The notes under the pieces: model-generated
What the model was told of the DNA's origin: nothing
Databases searched by the model: none
Seen by the model: only the letters and a program-made list of their open reading frames with translations
Translations under genes and position numbers: made by a program
In this document: positions 9,152 to 18,116 of the stretch, one piece after another
How positions within the stretch are numbered: the first letter of the stretch is position 1
How the letters are laid out: every line of letters begins with the position of its first letter
NCBI RefSeq assembly: GCF_018128925.1
Contig: NZ_CP067007.1
Span: forward strand, 496,001-560,000
DNA: 64,000 bases
Source of the DNA: Nitrosopumilus sp. K4
GTDB taxonomy: Archaea; Thermoproteota; Nitrososphaeria; Nitrososphaerales; Nitrosopumilaceae
Direction: 5' to 3'

Positions 9152-9220
9152 TTTTTTTCTGATTTTGTTGTTCTGATTGTCTGGCGTAACTTCATAAGAC
9201 CATTTCAATGCTGAATCTTG

Positions 9221-10141
9221 TTGGTTAAATCGATTAACTTTGTGGTTTTGGGCAAGCAAGACATTGCCTCAGAATTTGGCAAGAAAGGTACTGTTACAGA
9301 TCTGTCTCTTTATGATAGAAAAGAGTCTGAAATAATTAAAACATGGGTTACTCCAAGTGGATTTCCAGATAAGATTCAACCATTATTTCAGGCAATTAAT
9401 CTTGCAGAATTTGTCATATTTCATGTAGATGCGCTCGATAAATATACTGGGGAGCAAATCATTGCACTTGACTCGTTAAAAAAAGAACATGGTATCTTGT
9501 CTCATACTTTTGATGTTGATGAATCAAGACTGGATGCTATGATAAAGGGAACTGTTGTAGAAAAATATCTCAAAGTAGACCAAGATAAAATTAAAGAAGA
9601 GATGGATAAAATTGAATCTAATTCAGTTGATGGGCCATCTGAAATGGTCATTGATCACTGCTTTGACGTGAAGGGCGTTGGGACTGTAATTTTGGGTAAA
9701 GTTACTTCTGGTAAAATAAAACAATATGACAATTTGAAATTATATCCTGCTGGAGTGGATGTTTTGATAAAATCAATTCAAATGCATGACGACCCTGTAG
9801 AAGAATCTGTATGCCCTGCAAGAGTTGGGTTGGCTGTAAAGGGTGTAAAACCTGATGATGTTGGAAGGGGTGATGTTATTTCTGAAGAGAATGCAGTAAA
9901 CATTGCCACCGAACTACAATTAGATTTTACAAAAAATCCATTTTACAAAGGTGATATTGGTGAAAATCAAGGATGCCTTGTAAGTATTGGACTTCAAATA
10001 AAGGCCGCAAAATTCTCCTCAATATCTCCTCTGAAATTAACTTTTGAAAAACCTGTAATTTTCAAACCTGGTGATATGGCAGTAATTTTGAAACCCGAAT
10101 CTGCTACAGTTAGAATTCTTGGAAGTGGACCTATCCAATAG
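9221..10141 (+). CDS. SelB-like translation factor with degenerate GTPase domain (aSelBL type)
   Basis: About 306 residues. Domains 2 and 3 of an EF-Tu/SelB-type factor are clear: VKGVGTVILGKVTSGKI near 147-163 is the signature of domain 2, and the C-terminal barrel ends in EKPVIFKPGDMAVI...ESATVRILGSGPI. The N-terminal 120 residues align with a G domain but carry no P-loop GHVDHGKT, no DTPGH and no NKxD. The C-terminal SECIS-binding domain of SelB is missing. This matches the archaeal aSelBL family, already noted in Thaumarchaeota. The start is TTG (9218 or 9221); an in-frame stop at 9212 excludes anything longer. Confidence 0.75.
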   Translation: MVKSINFVVLGKQDIASEFGKKGTVTDLSLYDRKESEIIKTWVTPSGFPDKIQPLFQAINLAEFVIFHVDALDKYTGEQIIALDSLKKEHGILSHTFDVDESRLDAMIKGTVVEKYLKVDQDKIKEEMDKIESNSVDGPSEMVIDHCFDVKGVGTVILGKVTSGKIKQYDNLKLYPAGVDVLIKSIQMHDDPVEESVCPARVGLAVKGVKPDDVGRGDVISEENAVNIATELQLDFTKNPFYKGDIGENQGCLVSIGLQIKAAKFSSISPLKLTFEKPVIFKPGDMAVILKPESATVRILGSGPIQ

Positions 10142-10175
10142 ACTGATTTAATAAAATCTTGATTGTACTTTGTAT

Positions 10176-10706
10176 ATGCGTGCATTAATGATGGGTAGGT
10201 TTCAGCCTTTTCATCTAGGTCATCTAGATTTAGTGGAAAAAATTCTGGATGAATGTGATGAGGTTATAATAGCAGTCACCAGTTCTCAATTCAATTATTT
10301 AGAAAAAGATCCATTTACGGCAGGTGAAAGAATCGAAATGATTCACAACTCCATAAATGATTCTCAAATTGATTTATCCCGATGTTTTATTGTGGGTATT
10401 GAAAATCAGTTTAATGTTGCAACTTGGTCTGCATATCTTAGGTCTGCATTACCTCATTTTGATAAAGTGTACAGCGGAAACGATTATGTAAAAATGCTTT
10501 TAGCTGATTCTGGAATTGACGTTGTTACTCCAAAATTTCTTGATAGGGCAACATACAATGCAACAAAAATTCGTAAGATGATGATTTCTGGAGAGAATTG
10601 GGAATCATTTGTTCCCAAGGCTGTAGTTGATTACATCAAAAACATTAATGGCGAAAATAGACTAAAAGTAATATCTCAATCTGATACAAAACCTACTGAA
10701 CACTGA
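10176..10706 (+). CDS. nadM: Nicotinamide-nucleotide adenylyltransferase, archaeal type
   Basis: 176 residues. A nucleotidyltransferase that joins NMN (or nicotinate mononucleotide) and ATP to give NAD+ or its deamido form. The GRFQPFHLGHLDLV segment (from residue 6) holds the HxGH-type motif, and the C-terminal ATYNATKIRKMM corresponds to the ISSTxxR phosphate-binding motif. ATG at 10176 is chosen over TTG at 10170. With nadE in this window it covers the last two steps of NAD synthesis. TGATG overlap at 10704-10708 couples it to a 39-residue zinc-ribbon gene. Confidence 0.93.
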   Translation: MRALMMGRFQPFHLGHLDLVEKILDECDEVIIAVTSSQFNYLEKDPFTAGERIEMIHNSINDSQIDLSRCFIVGIENQFNVATWSAYLRSALPHFDKVYSGNDYVKMLLADSGIDVVTPKFLDRATYNATKIRKMMISGENWESFVPKAVVDYIKNINGENRLKVISQSDTKPTEH

Positions 10707-10825
10707 TGGAACCTGTACGTGCATGTCCTATTTGCCCAAATTGTGGTTCAAAGAGATTTGTCCGGCTTCCTAGGGAAAAAGTACTTGTCAAATGTCGTTC
10801 TTGTGACAAAATTATTGAAATATAG
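10706..10825 (+). CDS. 39-residue zinc-ribbon protein
   Basis: A very short ORF beginning with an ATG that overlaps the nadM stop (TGATG) and ending with TAG at 10823. It encodes CPICPNC near residues 7-13 and CRSC near 30-33, a plausible treble/zinc-ribbon pair (CxxCxxC...CxxC), in a basic, compact sequence. Translational coupling to nadM and the cysteine spacing argue that it is a real gene. It may be a nucleic-acid-binding or transcription-factor-like ribbon; the function is unknown. Confidence 0.65.
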   Translation: MEPVRACPICPNCGSKRFVRLPREKVLVKCRSCDKIIEI

Positions 10826-10863
10826 ATTTCATAGTTAATATTTGCAATATTTTTATCAAATTC

Positions 10864-11862
10864 ATGGCAAAAACATGGAAAGATAACGATATCAGTCTAG
10901 ACCCAATAAAGGATCAAACAGTAGCTGTTATTGGATATGGAATCCAAGGTGATGCCCAAGCAAATAACATGAAAGACTCTGGTCTAAATGTTGTAATCGG
11001 ACTAAAAGAAGGCGGTAATAGCTGGAAAAAAGCCGAAGCTGATGGTCACAAAGTAATGTCAGTTGCAGATGCAACAAAACAAGCAGACATTATTCACATC
11101 CTTATTCCGGACATGATTCAGGGTCAGGTATACAAAGATGAAATCGGACCAAATCTTTCTGAAGGAAAAGCATTGTCATTTTCTCATGCAGCTGCAATCT
11201 ATTGGAAATGGATTGAAGCCCCAAACAATGTTGATCTTATTATGGTTGCACCTAAAGGACCTGGTTCTAAAGTAAGAGAAACTTATCTTGATAATTTTGG
11301 AACTCCTTCAATTGTTGCAGTCGAACAAGATTATACTGGCAAAGCTTGGGATAGAACCTTAGGAATTGCAAAAGCAATTGGAAGTGCTCGCGCTGGACTG
11401 ATTCAAACTACTTTCAAAGAAGAAGTCGAAACTGATTGGTTTGGAGAACAAGCCGACTTATGTGGTGGAGCATCTTCTATGATTACCAATGCATTTGAAA
11501 CACTTGTTGAAGCAGGTTACCAACCAGAAATTGCATACTTTGAGGTACTACATGAACTAAAACTCATTGTAGATATGATTCAAAGATATGGAATCAACGG
11601 AATGTGGAGACGTGTCAGTGAAACTGCTAGATATGGCGGTTTGACTCGTGGACCTATGGTAATGGATGGTTCAAATAAAGAGAATATGAAAAAAGTTCTT
11701 ACCATGATTCAAGATGGTACATTCAACAACGAATGGATTTCAGAATACCAGAAAAATGGTAAAGATGCATTTGACAAATACATGAAAGAATATGATGCAC
11801 ACCAAATTGAAAAAGTTGGTAAAGAAATGCGCAAAATGATGTGGCCTGATTCCACAGAATAA
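10864..11862 (+). CDS. ilvC: Ketol-acid reductoisomerase
   Basis: 332 residues, class I length. Catalyses NADPH-dependent isomeroreduction of acetolactate and acetohydroxybutyrate in valine, leucine and isoleucine synthesis. The Rossmann motif is VIGYGIQGDAQANNMKDSG (about residues 22-40). The catalytic knotted domain includes SFSHAAAIYW, APKGPGSKVRETY, EVETDWFGEQADLCGG (Mg-binding Asp/Glu) and SETARYGG. An AT-rich leader of 38 bases separates it from the zinc-ribbon gene. No other ilv or leu genes are in the window. Confidence 0.96.
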   Translation: MAKTWKDNDISLDPIKDQTVAVIGYGIQGDAQANNMKDSGLNVVIGLKEGGNSWKKAEADGHKVMSVADATKQADIIHILIPDMIQGQVYKDEIGPNLSEGKALSFSHAAAIYWKWIEAPNNVDLIMVAPKGPGSKVRETYLDNFGTPSIVAVEQDYTGKAWDRTLGIAKAIGSARAGLIQTTFKEEVETDWFGEQADLCGGASSMITNAFETLVEAGYQPEIAYFEVLHELKLIVDMIQRYGINGMWRRVSETARYGGLTRGPMVMDGSNKENMKKVLTMIQDGTFNNEWISEYQKNGKDAFDKYMKEYDAHQIEKVGKEMRKMMWPDSTE

Positions 11863-11908
11863 TCTTTTCTTTTATTTTTAATTGAACACTTAACTAAGAA
11901 AACAATCA

Positions 11909-12103
11909 ATGAAAAATATGACTGAAATTACCAAATCCAAAATTGAAAATTCTGAACTTTCTACTAAGGAATTGATTGCTCATTTTAGAGAAAAATGCAA
12001 GATTTGTGGCCATCATAGAATAATGCATGATGAAAATGGAAAATGTGAGGGTGTGATGAATAAACCTTGTAATTCTGGTTGTGATTTGTTTAGTTCTGAA
12101 TGA
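11909..12103 (+). CDS. Small cysteine-rich protein, probable zinc binder
   Basis: 64 residues with an N-terminal helical half and a C-terminal metal-binding pattern: CKICGHHRIMH, then C, then CNSGCDLF. Five cysteines plus the His pair suggest one zinc site. No family is recognised; short proteins of this type are common in Thaumarchaeota. Its stop (TGA, 12101-12103) directly abuts the stop of the convergent B12-subunit gene. Confidence 0.6.
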   Translation: MKNMTEITKSKIENSELSTKELIAHFREKCKICGHHRIMHDENGKCEGVMNKPCNSGCDLFSSE

Positions 12104-12526
12104 CTAAATTTTTCTTAATTTTGATACGCCTAATGTGATGTGATCAATTATGGTAGGTAATGGCGTTCCTGGACCAAACACATGATCTACTCCTGATTTA
12201 ATTAGATCTTTATGATCAATTTCTGGAATGACTCCTCCTCCTACAACTAGGACATCTTTGATTCCTTTCTTTTTTAGCGCCTTTACAACTCTTGGAAACA
12301 ATGTTCCATGTGCGCCGTTTAATAGACTCATTGCAATGGCGTCTACATCTTCATCTTCTGCAATCTGTGCCACTCTTTCGGGAGTTGCAAACAATCCTGA
12401 ATAAATTACTTCCATTCCTGCGTCTCTAAATGCCCTACAGAGGACTAATGCTCCTCTATCGTGACCGTCTAATCCTAATTTTGCTACTAAAATTTTGATA
12501 TTCCTTGATGCTGCCTTTTGCTTCAT
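12104..12526 (-). CDS. mcmB: Methylmalonyl-CoA mutase, cobalamin-binding (small) subunit
   Basis: A 140-residue free-standing B12-binding domain. The signature DGHDRGA (DxHxxG, His as lower cobalt ligand) is near residue 20, followed by SLLNGAH and VVGGGVIPEID, as in MutB/McmA C-terminal domains. It partners the catalytic subunit at 16.5-18.1 kb to convert methylmalonyl-CoA to succinyl-CoA. It is transcribed away from that cluster and separated from it by an aminopeptidase gene, yet only about 3 kb away, suggesting an ancestral cluster. Confidence 0.93.
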   Translation of the reverse strand: MKQKAASRNIKILVAKLGLDGHDRGALVLCRAFRDAGMEVIYSGLFATPERVAQIAEDEDVDAIAMSLLNGAHGTLFPRVVKALKKKGIKDVLVVGGGVIPEIDHKDLIKSGVDHVFGPGTPLPTIIDHITLGVSKLRKI

Positions 12527-12617
12527 GACTATCTTACGTTATTTTAGATATTTTAAAGCATTTATTTGATTTTCTAATCTGTAAAGCAAATCAAAAAAAT
12601 GATTTAGAATAGAAAAT

Positions 12618-12626
12618 CTACATAAA
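12618..12626 (+). promoter_or_regulatory. TATA-like element of the M1 aminopeptidase gene
   Basis: CTACATAAA is centred about 27 bases before the GTG at 12649. That is the spacing expected if transcription starts at or next to the start codon, so the gene is likely leaderless. No Shine-Dalgarno sequence precedes the GTG. Confidence 0.5.
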
Positions 12627-12648
12627 GCCTTACTTTCAAACTTCAAAT

Positions 12649-15150
12649 GTGGATACGATTCCTTTAAACTATCAACTTACTTTTGAACCTGATCTTAAGA
12701 AATTTACTTTTGATGGTAATGAGGCTATTACAGTAGAATGCAAAAAACTCACGAATACAATCTCTATGAATTGTGCTGAAATCAAAATCAAATCCCTTCA
12801 TATCCAACAGGGAAAAACATGCGTTAATGCAACTGCAAAAACAAGTGAGAAAAAAGAACAATTAGAAATTAAACTTGAAAAGAAAATCAAAGGAAAGGCT
12901 ACAATTCACATTGAATTTGAAGGAATTCTAAATGATCGTCTATTGGGATTCTATCGTAGCCAATACACCCAAAATGGAAAAACAAAATATCTTGCAACTA
13001 CCCAATTTGAAGCAGCCGATGCAAGACGTGCTTTTCCTTGCTGGGATGAACCTGAAGCAAAAGCAACTTTTGAAATATCTATAATTGCAGATAATCGATT
13101 CTCAGCTATTTCAAACATGCCTGTTGAATCCAAAAAGAAAATGGGTTCCAAAACACTTTACAAATTTGGCAAAACTCCTATTGTTTCAACTTATCTGATT
13201 TATCTTGGTGTTGGAGAATTTGAATATCTTTCAGGTAAAGTTGGAAAAATTCAGATTAGAGTAGTAACTACAAAAGGAAACAAATCAAAGGGGAAGTTTT
13301 CACTAGCATTAGGAAAACAACTTTTAACTTCATATGAAAAATATTTTGGAATAAAATACCCATTACCAAAACTTGACTTGATTGCAGTTCCTGACTTTGC
13401 AGCAGGTGCAATGGAAAATTGGGGTGCTATTACATTTAGAGAGACCATCTTACTTTATGATCCAAAAACATCTTCAACTAGAACAAAACAGTTCATTGCA
13501 GAAGTCATATCACATGAAATTGCACATCAATGGTTTGGAAATCTTGTAACTATGAAGTGGTGGAATGACTTGTGGCTAAATGAAAGCTTTGCAACTTTTA
13601 TGGCAACAAAATTTGTAGATAAATTTTATCCTGAATGGGATTTATGGAATCAATTTGTTGAAGATGCAATGAATGTTGCAATGGGTCTTGACTCTCTTAA
13701 AACAACACATCCAATTGATGTGAAAGTAAATTCTCCTGCTGAAATCAGGGAAATTTTTGATGCAATTTCATATGATAAAGGAGGATGTGTTTTGCGAATG
13801 CTTGAGCATTACGTGGGTGAGCCTAATTTTAGGAAGGGCCTCAGGCAATATCTTACAAAATTCAAATACAAAAATGCAAAGGGACAAGATTTATGGAATG
13901 AAATTGGAACTGCCTCTAAAATGCCAGTCAGCTCCATGGTGAATTCATGGCTGAAACAACCAGGTTTTCCACTTGTAGAAATAGATCAGAATGGAAATTC
14001 TCTGTCGCTAAAACAGAAAAGATACTTGTTAGAACCAGATAAAAAACATGCAAAAGGACTGTGGATGATTCCGCTTTCAATTGGATTGTATGATGAAATC
14101 TCTAAAAAGATGTTTTCAAAAAAATCCATGTCTGTAAAACTTCCTAAACATACAATTGGATTCGTTGCAAATTTTGGTAGGAAAGGATTCTACCGTGTAA
14201 AATACTCTGAAGGAATATTGCTTGATTTGAAAATGCTAGTTGATCAAAAAAGAATTCCTGAAATTGATAGGTGGGCCATTCAAAATGACTTGTTCTCTCT
14301 TTGTGTTTCTGGGGATGAAAATGTCCGAAATTATCTTGATTTTTCAGATGCGTACTATGAAGAAGATAGTTATCTTGCATCTGTTAATGTTGCACATAAC
14401 TTGGCATCTCTATACTTTCGTGCGTATGATGAGAAATTTTCTGAGGAAATTCGTGGATATGCAATTAATTACTTTAGAAAAATTTTATTTGAACTTGGTT
14501 GGGAACCTCAAAAAACAGACAAACATACTGATGCATTACTTCGTTCATTTGTGATTTCTACCTTGGGTAAAATGGATGATGAAGAAGTTTTAGAAGAAGC
14601 TCAGAAACGTTACAAAAAATTCCTCAAATCTCCAAAATCCCTTCACCCTGATTTGGTTGAGGCTATTTGTTCAATTGCTGCATGGACTGGTAACTCAAAA
14701 ACTCATAATGATCTCATAAAATTATACAAGACTTCAAAAACCATGGAAGAAAAATTACGATTTTTGGGTGCGATGTGTAGCTTTAAAGATAAAAAATTAC
14801 TTGAAAAATCACTGAATTTCTCTCAGACTTCTCAGGTACGCTCACAAAACATGCAATTGCCTATAATGAAAGTTGCATCTAACCCTTATGGAAAACAAAT
14901 TCTTTGGCCTTGGCTTAAGAAGAATTGGAAAAAATTAAACAAAAAAGTTGGCCATGGAAACCCTCTCTTTAATAGAATAGTTGCAAGTATATCTTCAGTT
15001 GCAGACGATTCTATGGAAAAAGAAATAAAACAATTTTTCAAAAAGAACCCTACTCCTGGAACTGAGAGAACTCAAGCTCAAACCCTTGAAAGAATCAGAA
15101 TTAACTCTAAATTTTTGCGAAGGATGAGAAAAGAATTCAAAAATGCCTAA
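12649..15150 (+). CDS. M1 family aminopeptidase (tricorn-interacting factor F2/F3-like)
   Basis: 833 residues. A zinc metallopeptidase that removes N-terminal residues from peptides, probably downstream of the proteasome. The substrate-binding GAMENWG motif is near residues 256-262, and the zinc site HEIAHQWFGN plus the downstream ESFATFMA Glu are near 286-312. An N-terminal beta domain with QFEAADARRAFPCWDEP and a long helical C-terminal ERAP1-like domain complete the M1 architecture. No signal peptide. GTG start supported by the TATA spacing. The 3' end overlaps the next gene by 8 bases. Confidence 0.94.
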   Translation: MDTIPLNYQLTFEPDLKKFTFDGNEAITVECKKLTNTISMNCAEIKIKSLHIQQGKTCVNATAKTSEKKEQLEIKLEKKIKGKATIHIEFEGILNDRLLGFYRSQYTQNGKTKYLATTQFEAADARRAFPCWDEPEAKATFEISIIADNRFSAISNMPVESKKKMGSKTLYKFGKTPIVSTYLIYLGVGEFEYLSGKVGKIQIRVVTTKGNKSKGKFSLALGKQLLTSYEKYFGIKYPLPKLDLIAVPDFAAGAMENWGAITFRETILLYDPKTSSTRTKQFIAEVISHEIAHQWFGNLVTMKWWNDLWLNESFATFMATKFVDKFYPEWDLWNQFVEDAMNVAMGLDSLKTTHPIDVKVNSPAEIREIFDAISYDKGGCVLRMLEHYVGEPNFRKGLRQYLTKFKYKNAKGQDLWNEIGTASKMPVSSMVNSWLKQPGFPLVEIDQNGNSLSLKQKRYLLEPDKKHAKGLWMIPLSIGLYDEISKKMFSKKSMSVKLPKHTIGFVANFGRKGFYRVKYSEGILLDLKMLVDQKRIPEIDRWAIQNDLFSLCVSGDENVRNYLDFSDAYYEEDSYLASVNVAHNLASLYFRAYDEKFSEEIRGYAINYFRKILFELGWEPQKTDKHTDALLRSFVISTLGKMDDEEVLEEAQKRYKKFLKSPKSLHPDLVEAICSIAAWTGNSKTHNDLIKLYKTSKTMEEKLRFLGAMCSFKDKKLLEKSLNFSQTSQVRSQNMQLPIMKVASNPYGKQILWPWLKKNWKKLNKKVGHGNPLFNRIVASISSVADDSMEKEIKQFFKKNPTPGTERTQAQTLERIRINSKFLRRMRKEFKNA

Positions 15151-15550
15151 AAAAATAATTTCAACCATTTCTCTTGGATTGATTACTGTTTTTGCAATAT
15201 TGTTTTTGATTTCTGGTGGAGATGATGATAAAGAAATTCTAAAAGAGACTTTTCAGATAGAAGCTGTTTACTATGATTCAGGTCATATTGAAATTTCATA
15301 TTTAGACAAATCATCAGAAACAAACTCTGTGGTATTGGAAATTTTAGGAATGGAAAATAGTTTTCAAAAAACATTTGATAACTCTGAATTTATTGAGATA
15401 ATTCCGTTCCCAAATATTCCAAAATATGGTTGGGCAATCCATCCAGTGATTTTTAATATTGACCATAAGGAATTTGGAAATATTCAACTAAAGACTGAAA
15501 TTCATGAATTAGGTCAACCACTACCTCCAGTGATTTATGGCATTCCGTAG
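15143..15550 (+). CDS. Hypothetical membrane-anchored extracytoplasmic protein
   Basis: 135 residues: a basic start (MPKK), one hydrophobic helix (about residues 6-26, IISTISLGLITVFAILFLIS), then a roughly 105-residue beta-rich domain without cysteines. Topology suggests an N-terminally anchored domain outside the membrane. It overlaps the aminopeptidase gene by 8 bases and is likely translated from the same message. No family is recognised. Confidence 0.6.
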   Translation: MPKKIISTISLGLITVFAILFLISGGDDDKEILKETFQIEAVYYDSGHIEISYLDKSSETNSVVLEILGMENSFQKTFDNSEFIEIIPFPNIPKYGWAIHPVIFNIDHKEFGNIQLKTEIHELGQPLPPVIYGIP

Positions 15551-15591
15551 ATCTTGCACAAGATTTTATTGCAGGTTGTAACTGATTTCTT

Positions 15592-16512
15592 GTGTTGGAT
15601 TTAATTGTTGATCTAAAAAAAGGAAAACGTGGAGCAATTGCAAAAGCAATCACACTTGTTGAAAACGATCAGCCTGAAGCTAAAAAATTACTAAAGAAAA
15701 TTTTCAAAGATACTGGAAAATCTATGATCATAGGAATTACTGGACCTGCTGGTGCTGGAAAAAGCTCTTTGATTAACAAAACTGCGGTTGCACTGAGAAA
15801 ATTAAAAACAAAACCTGCGGTGCTGGCTGTAGATCCTACCAGTCATGTGACTGGTGGTGCAATTTTAGGTGATAGAGTTAGAATGAGTGAGTCTACTGAC
15901 TCTGGAACCTATATTCGAAGCATTGCATCTAGAGGTGCAACAGGTGCTGTATCTCGTTCATTGAGAAACAGTGTTAGAATTTTAGAATATGCTGGATTTA
16001 ATCCAATAATTATAGAAAGTGTTGGTGCAGGTCAGACTGAGGTTGAAATCTCAAATATTGCTGATATCACCGTAGTTGTTTTTAACCCTCATACTGGTGA
16101 TAGTATACAAACTATCAAAGCTGGATTGACTGAAATTGGAGATATCTATCTGGTAAACAAAAGTGACCTAGATGGCACAAATCAACTATTTGATGCAGTA
16201 CGGGATTTTATTGGTGCATCCGAACGAAACCCTGTAATTTTGAAAACATCTGTGAAGAAAAATAGTGGAATATCAGAATTTGCTAAAACTTTGAAAAAAA
16301 TGATGGCAGACAAGAAAAAACTCAAAAAAGAAAAAGATCTGGAGAGACTTGAAACTGAACTAAAAGATATCGTTTTAAATAACATAAAAGAAAAGATGGA
16401 TGAAATGCTCGATTCTGATAAGACATTTTCAAAATATCTAAAAAAACTACAAACAAAAGATATTGACCCTTTTGAAGCAGCTGATAAGATTACTAAATCT
16501 TTGGTAAAGTGA
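15592..16512 (+). CDS. meaB: MeaB/ArgK-type GTPase, methylmalonyl-CoA mutase chaperone
   Basis: 306 residues. A G3E-family P-loop GTPase that loads and protects cobalamin on methylmalonyl-CoA mutase. The P-loop GITGPAGAGKSSLIN is near residues 48-62, followed by AVDPTSHVTGGAILGDRVRM and the ESVGAGQTEVEI switch region, then NKSD for guanine specificity. The C-terminal helical part is lysine-rich. Start GTG at 15592 or TTG at 15595. It overlaps the mutase reading frame, forming an operon with mcmA and the epimerase. Confidence 0.93.
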   Translation: MLDLIVDLKKGKRGAIAKAITLVENDQPEAKKLLKKIFKDTGKSMIIGITGPAGAGKSSLINKTAVALRKLKTKPAVLAVDPTSHVTGGAILGDRVRMSESTDSGTYIRSIASRGATGAVSRSLRNSVRILEYAGFNPIIIESVGAGQTEVEISNIADITVVVFNPHTGDSIQTIKAGLTEIGDIYLVNKSDLDGTNQLFDAVRDFIGASERNPVILKTSVKKNSGISEFAKTLKKMMADKKKLKKEKDLERLETELKDIVLNNIKEKMDEMLDSDKTFSKYLKKLQTKDIDPFEAADKITKSLVK

Positions 16513-16517
16513 GAAAA

Positions 16518-18116
16518 ATGACGGCAAAAAAACCAAAATCAAAACAACCTGAAAAGAAAATCTTCACTGATTCCAATTTTCCTGTAAAGCGAATTTATCA
16601 AAAGTCATCAAAAAAGAGACCTGTTGAAGACTCTGGTAAATATCCTTTCACTCGAGGAATTCATCCTGGAATGTACAGAGATCGATTTTGGACCATGCGT
16701 CAATATTCTGGATTTGGAGACGCAAAATTAACAAATGAACGTTTCAAGTTTATGCTTGAAAAAGGGCAAACAGGTCTTAGCATGGCATTTGATCTTCCAA
16801 CTCAGATAGGATATGATGCTGATTCTCCACAAGCAGAAGGCGAAGTTGGAAAAGTTGGCGTGTCTATCACGTCATTAAAAGATATGATGATTGCATTTGA
16901 TGGAATTCCTTTGGGCAAAGTTAGTTCTTCTATGACCATTAACTCGACGGCCTCTACACTTTTGGCATATTACATCGCAGTTGGTGAATCACAAGGCTTC
17001 AAAAGTGAACAACTTCGAGGAACTACTCAAAATGATATTCTTAAAGAATACATTGCAAGAAATACGTACATCTATCCTCCTCAACCTTCGATGAGATTGA
17101 TTGGTGACATGATTGGATATTGTGCACAAAAAGTCCCATCATGGTATCCTGTTTCTATCTCTGGTTATCATATGAGAGAAGCTGGTTGTACTGCAACTCA
17201 GGAGGTTGCATTTACCCTTGCAAATGCTATTGCATATATTCAAACATGTCTGGATAGGGGACTTAAAATTGATGACTTTGCACCGCGCCTTTCATTTTTC
17301 TTCTGTTGTACAATAGAGTTCTTTGAAGAAGTTGCAAAGTTTAGAGTTGCAAGAAAAGTATATGCAAAAATTCTCAAAGAAATGTTCCATGCAAAAGATC
17401 CAAAATCAATGCAATTAAAATTCCACACGCAAACAAGTGGTGAATCTCTTACCGCACAACAACCTGATAACAACATTGTACGTGTTGCAATTCAAACAAT
17501 GGCTGCAGTGCTGGGTGGAACTCAATCCTTACACACCAATTCTAGAGATGAGGCCCTTGCATTACCTACTCAGGAATCTGCAAAAATTGCTCTTAGGACT
17601 CAGCAAATTGTTGCTCATGAAAGCGGTGTGACTAAAACCGCTGATCCTATGGCTGGTTCTTATTATCTTGAAGAATTATGTGACCAAATTGAAGACGGTG
17701 TCTGGAAATATCTCAAAAAAATTCAAAAGATGGGGGGTGCTGTAAAAGCAATTGAGAAAGGATTCTTCCAGTCTGAAATTAGGCAAAACGCGTATCGCTT
17801 AAAGAAGGAAACTGATGATGGTGACAGAATCATTGTAGGTGTAAACAAGTATTCTGAAAAAGAAAAACAGCCAGAACTGCTCAGAATTGATGATAGGATT
17901 GAAATCCAACAAAAGAAAGCCCTCAAAAAATTACGCTCAGAACGCGATTCTAAAAAAGTTGAAAAAGCATTGTCTGCAATGAAAAGTGCTGCTGATACTG
18001 ATGAGAATTTGATGCCATACATTATCACTGCTGCCAAAGCATATGCAACAACTGGTGAAATTAGCAATACCTTCAGAGAGGTATTTGGCGAATACCGTCC
18101 AAAAGAGGTCTTTTAG
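16518..18116 (+). CDS. mcmA: Methylmalonyl-CoA mutase, catalytic (large) subunit
   Basis: About 532 residues. The TIM-barrel catalytic subunit without a B12 domain, which is encoded separately at 12.1-12.5 kb. Recognisable segments are GMYRDRFWTMRQYSGFGDA, MAFDLPTQIGYD, RNTYIYPPQPSMRLIGDM and GGTQSLHTNSRDEALALPT. It converts (R)-methylmalonyl-CoA to succinyl-CoA in the carbon-fixation cycle expected for this lineage. ATG at 16518 is chosen; GTG at 16509 would overlap the meaB stop. The epimerase gene starts immediately after the stop. Confidence 0.95.
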   Translation: MTAKKPKSKQPEKKIFTDSNFPVKRIYQKSSKKRPVEDSGKYPFTRGIHPGMYRDRFWTMRQYSGFGDAKLTNERFKFMLEKGQTGLSMAFDLPTQIGYDADSPQAEGEVGKVGVSITSLKDMMIAFDGIPLGKVSSSMTINSTASTLLAYYIAVGESQGFKSEQLRGTTQNDILKEYIARNTYIYPPQPSMRLIGDMIGYCAQKVPSWYPVSISGYHMREAGCTATQEVAFTLANAIAYIQTCLDRGLKIDDFAPRLSFFFCCTIEFFEEVAKFRVARKVYAKILKEMFHAKDPKSMQLKFHTQTSGESLTAQQPDNNIVRVAIQTMAAVLGGTQSLHTNSRDEALALPTQESAKIALRTQQIVAHESGVTKTADPMAGSYYLEELCDQIEDGVWKYLKKIQKMGGAVKAIEKGFFQSEIRQNAYRLKKETDDGDRIIVGVNKYSEKEKQPELLRIDDRIEIQQKKALKKLRSERDSKKVEKALSAMKSAADTDENLMPYIITAAKAYATTGEISNTFREVFGEYRPKEVF

